Of a stretch of DNA of 27,595 nucleotides, positions 19,686 to 27,595 are shown in pieces. Each line of letters starts with the position of its first letter. Within the stretch, counting starts at the first letter, position 1. The position numbers were made by a program, and so were the translations under genes. The notes beneath the pieces are model-generated. The model had not been told where the DNA came from and did not search any database. It saw only the letters and a list, made by a program, of their open reading frames with translations. The DNA is taken from NCBI RefSeq assembly GCF_000347175.1, contig NZ_ANIK01000059.1:35001-62595 (forward strand), given 5' to 3'. Origin of the DNA: Leptospira alstonii serovar Sichuan str. 79601 (GTDB lineage: Bacteria > Spirochaetota > Leptospiria > Leptospirales > Leptospiraceae).

Positions 19686-19707
<22 letters not shown>
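18754..19707 (-). CDS. Retropepsin-like aspartyl protease lipoprotein with two DTG motifs, 317 aa
   Basis: The N-terminus is a short lipoprotein signal: MYQKIDLR, a hydrophobic stretch, and lipobox LFSC with Cys19. The mature protein contains two retropepsin-type lobes in one chain. Lobe 1 has FLVDTGS (Asp66) and GIIGMDSL (134-141). Lobe 2 has LILDTGAE (Asp206) and GVLGVNWL near residue 298. The DTG pair plus a G-x-x-G-x-x-x-L element in each half fit aspartyl protease families such as Asp_protease_2 (PF13650), with the two lobes giving an internal dimer. It is probably a periplasm-facing or surface protease. The frame is open upstream to 19797, but the signal peptide and the overlapping 76-residue gene favour ATG 19707 (ATG 19722 is the alternative). 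Its stop touches the mnmA start. Confidence 0.82.
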
Positions 19708-19916
<209 letters not shown>

Positions 19917-19922
19917 ACTGTA

Positions 19923-21014
<1,092 letters not shown>

Positions 21015-21206
21015 ACGGTTGGTCTCCGGTCTTTTAAGATACTAAAGGAGTGATTTCCAATTTACCGCCGAGTTCGATTCGACGTTCTTTTTCATTCGGA
21101 GTGATTCTCTTTTATGAAGATTATCAGCCCAATTTTTTATAAAAATCAATTCTTTTTGCCGATTTCTTCTTGCTTTCAAAGTTTATCCACAAATACTGGC
21201 CCATAG

Positions 21207-21287
<81 letters not shown>

Positions 21288-21633
21288 TTAATCCTTCCGC
21301 TTTACTTTTCAAGATAAATTTTAATCCGAAGAGTTAATTTCCTATTAATACAACCGCATTTTATAAAAAGTTTGCTTTCTTTTTTAGAATTAACCCACGA
21401 ATTTCGACTTACAAAAAACTTACTACACCATTCTGGCTATTTCAAATAGCTACAAAGCACTACGATTTTCAATTTTTTCTCCTGAAACCTTTTGTCAAAG
21501 AAAGGATCGGTAATTCCGCCAAACTAGATTTCATTTTTTTAAAATTCAATTTTAGATTTTTATAAATTCGTTAAACAAGTATCGGCCTGAATCCCAGAAA
21601 GGCACGTTTCAAATGGCGAATGATTGATTATAT

Positions 21634-21735
21634 TAGAGTTGTTGAAAAATTCAATTACCGCATTAACAAAACTGCTTCAATCGCCCATTTCAATGAAACA
21701 GGAACAAATGGAGAATTAATTTTTCAACAACTCTA
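21634..21735. mobile_element. 102-bp MITE-like element with 18-bp terminal inverted repeats
   Basis: TAGAGTTGTTGAAAAATT at 21634-21651 is repeated exactly in inverse orientation at 21718-21735, with 66 bases between. The similarity continues imperfectly inward for a few bases. There is no coding capacity. No clear target-site duplication is visible. It probably derives from an insertion sequence mobilised in trans; the parent family is not identified here. Confidence 0.6.
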
Positions 21736-21804
21736 TTTTAGGGATTAGGATTTTACGTACATAACATACAGCTTGTTACTTGCAAAAAGTATGATTTTCT
21801 GATA

Positions 21805-21827
21805 GGGAAAACCTCCCAAATTTTCCC
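21805..21827 (-). terminator. Hairpin downstream of proC
   Basis: GGGAAAA (21805-21811) pairs perfectly with TTTTCCC (21821-21827) around a nine-base loop, 53 bases past the proC stop. The T-run that defines an intrinsic terminator is lacking directly after it on the minus strand, so it may act as an mRNA 3'-end stabiliser or a weak terminator. Confidence 0.4.
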
Positions 21828-21879
21828 GCCTCTCTCCCTGAATTTCTTCCTGACGAAGGATCAGAACTTTATAAGATTC

Positions 21880-22653
21880 TTAAGATCCCAGTTCGCGAGA
21901 ACGTTTTGTGGCCGCTTTTACGGCCTCCAAAATTGCATTGCTGAATCCGTTCTTTTCCAACTCCGCAAGTCCCGCAATCGTAGTTCCACCCGGAGAGGTT
22001 ACCTTATTCTTCCATACGGAAGGATGGGTTGTGGGATCTTTTTTCCTTTCTTTCCTGAGTAATTCCGCGGAACCGATCACGGTTTGTATGCTGAGGTCCA
22101 ACGCTTCCTGATAACCCAGTCCGGAAAGAACTCCTCCTTCGGCTAAGGCTTGTATGAATTTAAATACATACGCAGGGCCCGATCCGGAAAGACCGGTAAC
22201 CGCATCCATCAAAGACTCGGAGCCAAGTCGTACGGAATGTCCCAACGATTGAAAAATTTCGGAAACGATTTCGTACAATTCCTCGTCTCCGAAATATCCC
22301 ATCGCTCCTTCGGAAACGAGCAAGGGAAGATTGGGCATTACACGCACGACTTTGGATCCGGAAGGAAGATCCTTTCGAATCGCTTCCGTATGGATCCCGG
22401 CCGCGACGGAAATGATTTTTTTCGGAACGACGATTTGTTTTAAAAGTTCGGATACGCTTCCGGGTTTTACACAAACGACGATCAAGTCGGACTTGGAGAC
22501 AAATTCATCCCAAGAGGACGTCAGTTCGATTTTTTGATTCGAGGTCATATAAGGATCGTATCCTAAGACCTGTGTCGGATAACGTTCCTTGAGAGAGAGA
22601 TAAATCGCTCCGCCCATATTTCCGCAACCCGCGATTCCGATCGTATGTTTCAT
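21880..22653 (-). CDS. proC: Pyrroline-5-carboxylate reductase ProC, 257 aa
   Basis: The enzyme reduces 1-pyrroline-5-carboxylate to L-proline with NAD(P)H, the last step of proline synthesis. The N-terminal Rossmann motif GIAGCGNMGG (6-15) binds the cofactor. VMPNLP, the helical-domain signature GLSGSGPAYVF and VTSPGGTT are all present. The frame extends upstream for 26 codons, but ATG 22653 is the start: AAGGA sits six bases before it and the Rossmann strand begins right after. The upstream yggS stop is one base away (TGATATG), as commonly seen for yggS-proC pairs. The length is slightly short but within family range. It is cytoplasmic. Confidence 0.96.
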   Translation of the reverse strand: MKHTIGIAGCGNMGGAIYLSLKERYPTQVLGYDPYMTSNQKIELTSSWDEFVSKSDLIVVCVKPGSVSELLKQIVVPKKIISVAAGIHTEAIRKDLPSGSKVVRVMPNLPLLVSEGAMGYFGDEELYEIVSEIFQSLGHSVRLGSESLMDAVTGLSGSGPAYVFKFIQALAEGGVLSGLGYQEALDLSIQTVIGSAELLRKERKKDPTTHPSVWKNKVTSPGGTTIAGLAELEKNGFSNAILEAVKAATKRSRELGS

Positions 22654-22654
22654 A

Positions 22655-23323
22655 TCAATTCCTTTCTCCAAAAATCGCGCTTCCGATTCGAACAAAGTCG
22701 CTTCCCTCTTCGATCGCGATCCTATAATCACCCGACATTCCCATGGAAAGTTTCGCTTCGGGTATGTAGTCCTTTTTGATTTTGGAAAGTTCCCGAAAAA
22801 CCTCCCTGGTTTTGGTCGGATCTCCGTCCGAGGGTCCCATCACCATCAGCCCTTCCAATTGGCAGTAAGAGTTGGATAGACTTTCTTTTTTTTCCAACGT
22901 TTCGACCAATTCTTTTCTTTCAAAGCCGTGTTTTGTGTCCTCTCCGGTCAGGTTGGCTTGGAGAAAATATCGGATGTTTTTTTGTTCCTTTTGGGCGCGG
23001 CTCAGAAGTTCGTTCACGATTCCGATACTCCCGACTCCGTGTGCATAAGAATATCCTAAAAACAACTTTCGTAATGTTCCGCCTTGAACCGGCCCGATAT
23101 GATGTAAAACAAGGGAGGAATTTTCTTTCGAAAGCCACTGGGAAAATTTTTCGAGTCCTTCCCCGATTCGATTTTCTCCGAAGTGAACGATTCCGGAGTC
23201 GATCGCTTCTTTTACTTTTTCCAACGGTTGAAACTTGGAAACGACTATGAGTGTGGGAGGACTTTCCGGTTTGAGTTTTTGAAGCTCCTCGTAAATTTTT
23301 TGATAACGTTCTCTTATTCCCAT
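22655..23323 (-). CDS. yggS: YggS/PLPBP family pyridoxal-phosphate homeostasis protein, 222 aa
   Basis: This is a single-domain fold-type III PLP-binding protein without known catalysis; family members maintain PLP and amino-acid balance. Lys30 in VVSKFQP is the PLP-binding lysine. HFGENR, GLMVMGP, LSMGMSGDY and VRIGSAIFGER are the family's conserved blocks. The usual IG-x-LQ-x-NK block reads HHIGPVQGGTLRK here, a local deviation. ATG 23323 is one base after the upstream stop (TGATATG) with AAAGAG just before it. It lies directly upstream of proC, the classic gene partner of this family. Confidence 0.93.
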   Translation of the reverse strand: MGIRERYQKIYEELQKLKPESPPTLIVVSKFQPLEKVKEAIDSGIVHFGENRIGEGLEKFSQWLSKENSSLVLHHIGPVQGGTLRKLFLGYSYAHGVGSIGIVNELLSRAQKEQKNIRYFLQANLTGEDTKHGFERKELVETLEKKESLSNSYCQLEGLMVMGPSDGDPTKTREVFRELSKIKKDYIPEAKLSMGMSGDYRIAIEEGSDFVRIGSAIFGERN

Positions 23324-23324
23324 A

Positions 23325-23990
23325 TCACTCTTTGGTTTTTAACTTTTCCATTTCCGTTTCCAAGTTTCGAACCCTTTTTTCGAGACTGCTTCGATCTTGC
23401 TTATGAGCTTTACGTTTTTTCTTTATATGAGAAATTCCTAATTTTCTCTCCAAACGATCCACCCTCGTTTCCAAGGATCGAATTTTTTTTCCGGTCTTTG
23501 CTGAAGAATGTTTTTTCATTCTGTTTTTTTTTCCGCGATGTTTCTTCTTCGCGTAGTCGGCCTTGGTTTCCCAATCTCCTTGAGATTCCTGAATTTTTTC
23601 CTTTTTGGATTTAGGTTCTGTCGGTCCGGTTGTTTCGTCTTGGATCGAGCGGGTTTCGTCCTTGGGCGGAGTCCATTTTTCCTTTATGGTTTTGGTTTCC
23701 TTAGAAGGAGTAGTTTCCTTCTCGTTGGAAGAGAATTCTCCGGAGGGTTGCGCTTTTTTTTCTTCGGTCGGAAGAGTATTTAAGTCGTTAGGTGAAATCG
23801 GAGGCTCGGAGTTCGTCTCAGGGCTTAGGATGACGCGGTCGGTTTTAGAGTTGTTTACAACTTCCTCGGCTTCCTTCTTTTTTAAGAATCGGGAAATTTC
23901 TTCCCGAAAAAGATAACTATAAACGATCAACGATCCTAAAAGTAAAACTAAGATTCCGGAAAGTAGGATTTTCAACTGGTCTCGTCTCAT
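23325..23990 (-). CDS. Single-pass membrane protein with Lys-rich linker and C-terminal coiled coil, 221 aa
   Basis: The function is unknown. A membrane helix lies at about residues 8-28 after a short basic N-terminus (MRRDQLK), consistent with a signal anchor. A long Thr/Pro/Glu/Lys-rich disordered region follows (about 45-150), then a very basic Lys/Arg/His stretch. Two heptad-like segments end the protein, with IRSLETRVDRLERKL and VRNLETEMEKL. There are no cysteines or catalytic motifs. It could tether something near the envelope or nucleic acid, but nothing proves this. ATG 23990 has AGGT six bases upstream. It is first in an apparent operon with yggS and proC, at one-base spacing, and divergent from the FlaA-like gene. 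Confidence 0.75.
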   Translation of the reverse strand: MRRDQLKILLSGILVLLLGSLIVYSYLFREEISRFLKKKEAEEVVNNSKTDRVILSPETNSEPPISPNDLNTLPTEEKKAQPSGEFSSNEKETTPSKETKTIKEKWTPPKDETRSIQDETTGPTEPKSKKEKIQESQGDWETKADYAKKKHRGKKNRMKKHSSAKTGKKIRSLETRVDRLERKLGISHIKKKRKAHKQDRSSLEKRVRNLETEMEKLKTKE

Positions 23991-24058
23991 GGGTGCACCT
24001 ATTTCAAATATCGGTTTTTCGTCTGTTTTTAAGTCTCATTTTCTCCGAATAGAATCCT

Positions 24059-24782
24059 GTGAGCCGCTTGTTTTTCTCCCGAGTTTTATTTACCTTTTGT
24101 TGTTTAGGATTTGTTTTGGGGGATCTTTCTTCCGCTCCGGTAAAAAGGGACGAGGACGAAATGAGTCGTGTTCTGATTTTAGAAAAGATACTCTCCGAAT
24201 GGAAACAATACAATCTTTTTCTTGTGGACTCGTTCGACGGTACACGACCCTGGGAAATTTACAGAGGGGTTTCTTTTTTAAACGAAATCCGCTTTAATTC
24301 TCAGATCCCCGAAAACGCGGCCTTTTCCAAAGAAAGGGAATCTTATCCCGCTCTTTCGACGGCCGACGATTATCGCTCCATGATGGTTCAGACCTTTTTT
24401 GAAAATCCGAAACATTCTCACTTGGAAATTCGCCCCAAGGAAAAAATCAGACTTCCGATCGGAACTCCGACTCGAATTTTCTTTTGGATGTTCGCCTCTT
24501 CTCAAAATGCAAAATTGGAATTGGTACTCCATCAGCATAGATCCAAGGAAATCGTGATCGACCTTGGCGATTTGAATTTTGACGGTTGGAAACGGATCGA
24601 AAAAAAATTGGAGATTCCCGGAAGGAACACGAGACTGAATCGAAATCTTCGTTATCCCTTCGAGGTCGCTGAAATCCGTCTAGTTCCCGGTCCGTTTCAG
24701 AAAAAGGGAGAATTCGTTTTTTATCTGGATCGGATGGGCATCCTCGTGGACACGAGAGACGAAAGTTATCCAGGCGCCGAGA

Positions 24783-24811
<29 letters not shown>
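24059..24811 (+). CDS. FlaA-like periplasmic flagellar sheath family protein, 250 aa
   Basis: The N-terminus has a signal peptide (basic start, hydrophobic core FTFCCLGFVLG, cleavage near residue 26). The mature protein resembles spirochete FlaA, the sheath protein of periplasmic flagella: LVDSFDG near the start of the mature domain, a beta-rich core, IDLGDLNFDGWKRIEKKL (comparable to the FlaA GNLNFSGWKKL block), EIRLVPGP and FVFYLDRMGILVDT at the end of the fold. In Leptospira, flaA1 and flaA2 are adjacent to each other as I recall; here a single copy stands alone, so this is probably an additional paralogue. The start is GTG 24059, chosen to keep the signal peptide. No Shine-Dalgarno is visible, and TTG 24068 is an alternative. 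Its 3' end overlaps the convergent HAD gene by 29 bases. Confidence 0.75.
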
Positions 24812-25400
<589 letters not shown>

Positions 25401-25406
25401 AAACCT

Positions 25407-26980
<1,574 letters not shown>

Positions 26981-27517
26981 ATGGACCTTCTTTTACTTTC
27001 TTGCGAGAAAAAAATTCAATCCTCTTTGAATGAAGGAACGGTTGGCACCGATTCCCTTTTGATTCCGATGAGTTACTGGAACCGGCTGGATGCGCTTCAG
27101 AAGAAGGCCCTTTCCAAAAAACTTCCCTTTTTACTGAAGAGATATACGAAGTATGTCGCGTCCTTGGATCGCCTTCATTGGAGGGCCGGGAAGATCAAAT
27201 ACAACTGGGGCGTGGGTGAGTTGAAGAAGATGACGATTCATGTGAATTCGGGGGTTTGGGCGGTTTTGGGTGCTTTGGCAGCCGCGCACGGGGTTTCCAG
27301 ATGTTTTCTTTTTAATTATCTTCTTTGGTTGGAAGACGTCGGAGTCGGGGATTCTATCGTGAATACGATGAACCGGGGAGTTCCTCAATTTCACGGGACC
27401 TACAAGATGACTTGGACCTTAAATCTACGAAAAAATCAAATTTCCAGGGCCCTATTCTTCGAACCCAACCCGATCACGAGCGAACATTTGTATTTCTTAC
27501 CAAAACCCGACCTCTAA
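26981..27517 (+). CDS. DUF1564 family protein, about 178 aa
   Basis: The protein matches my recollection of the Leptospira-restricted DUF1564 family (PF07600), which occurs in several copies per genome and has no established function. Conserved-looking blocks are LLIPMSYWNRL, KKLPFLLKRYTKY, HWRAGKIKYN, then HVNSGVWAVLGALAAAHGVS with CFLFNYLLWLEDVGVGD, and a C-terminal FFEPNP. There is no signal peptide. The conserved central part resembles a small DNA-binding helical unit, but that is speculation. ATG 26981 is chosen; the frame is open upstream to GTG 26954, which has no ribosome binding site, and GGA lies twelve bases before the ATG. It stands alone, bordered by repeat-containing DNA. Confidence 0.8.
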   Translation: MDLLLLSCEKKIQSSLNEGTVGTDSLLIPMSYWNRLDALQKKALSKKLPFLLKRYTKYVASLDRLHWRAGKIKYNWGVGELKKMTIHVNSGVWAVLGALAAAHGVSRCFLFNYLLWLEDVGVGDSIVNTMNRGVPQFHGTYKMTWTLNLRKNQISRALFFEPNPITSEHLYFLPKPDL

Positions 27518-27525
27518 AAAACCGT

Positions 27526-27572
27526 CTCACTCGCGTTAAACGACAAAAATCCGGGTCCTCAAAACGCGTGAG
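27526..27572. repeat. Imperfect inverted repeat after the DUF1564 gene
   Basis: CTCA-ct-CGCGTT (27526-27537) pairs with AACGCGTGAG (27563-27572): ten base pairs with a two-base bulge around a 25-base spacer. It lies nine bases past the stop codon. No T-run follows it, so it is not a standard terminator. Confidence 0.4.
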
Positions 27573-27595
27573 CGATCGAGGTGGAAATACTGCAA

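Noticed and set aside
22654..22731. Upstream extension of proC
   Set aside because: It lies in the yggS 3' end, and a strong ribosome binding site marks ATG 22653.

Overview
The window looks like chromosomal DNA of a pathogenic-clade Leptospira (spirochete). The support is protein families I know mainly or only from Leptospira: a DUF1564-type protein, a DUF1577/PilZ-type protein, a spirochete FlaA-like periplasmic flagellar sheath protein, and lipoproteins with spirochete-style lipoboxes. Base composition is moderately AT-rich, with AT-rich gaps between genes. I cannot fix the species. There is no rRNA, CRISPR array, phage gene or intact transposase; one initiator tRNA and one short MITE-like element are present.

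Layout. 1-2223 (minus) holds the first 741 codons of an SMC chromosome-segregation ATPase that runs off the left edge. It diverges from a DUF115/Maf-type gene (2315-4144, plus). After a gene-poor stretch with a dispersed repeat comes a 1234-residue surface lipoprotein (4679-8383) made of Ig-like domains and a seven-repeat FG-GAP propeller. Two related exported proteins follow on the minus strand (8406-10088), then a poorly coding stretch with small candidate ORFs, then an orphan plus-strand gene (10795-11544).

From 21014 down to 11573 everything is on the minus strand with tight spacing. In transcription order: a GAF-GGDEF diguanylate cyclase, a 76-residue Cys-containing protein, a two-lobed retropepsin-like lipoprotein, mnmA, a 760-residue fusion of an ATP-grasp ligase with an FMN alpha-hydroxyacid oxidase, a DUF1577/PilZ protein, an RluA-type pseudouridine synthase and nhaC. 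The cluster mixes c-di-GMP signalling, tRNA/rRNA modification and ion transport. The DUF1577 gene has a 79-nt leader containing a hairpin and may start a separate transcript.

21211-21283 is the initiator tRNA-fMet. The gap behind it (21284-21879) carries a 102-bp element with 18-bp terminal inverted repeats. Next come a three-gene minus operon (lysine-rich membrane protein, yggS, proC; 23990-21880), an orphan FlaA-like gene (24059-24811), and a HAD-like protein and waaA arranged head-to-head with six bases between their starts. The window ends with a DUF1564 gene (26981-27517).

The most unusual items are the ATP-grasp/FMN-oxidase fusion, the apparently hinge-less short SMC, the orphan FlaA paralogue, the disulfide-patterned Ig/FG-GAP lipoprotein, and key-residue substitutions in the HAD-like and WaaA proteins.
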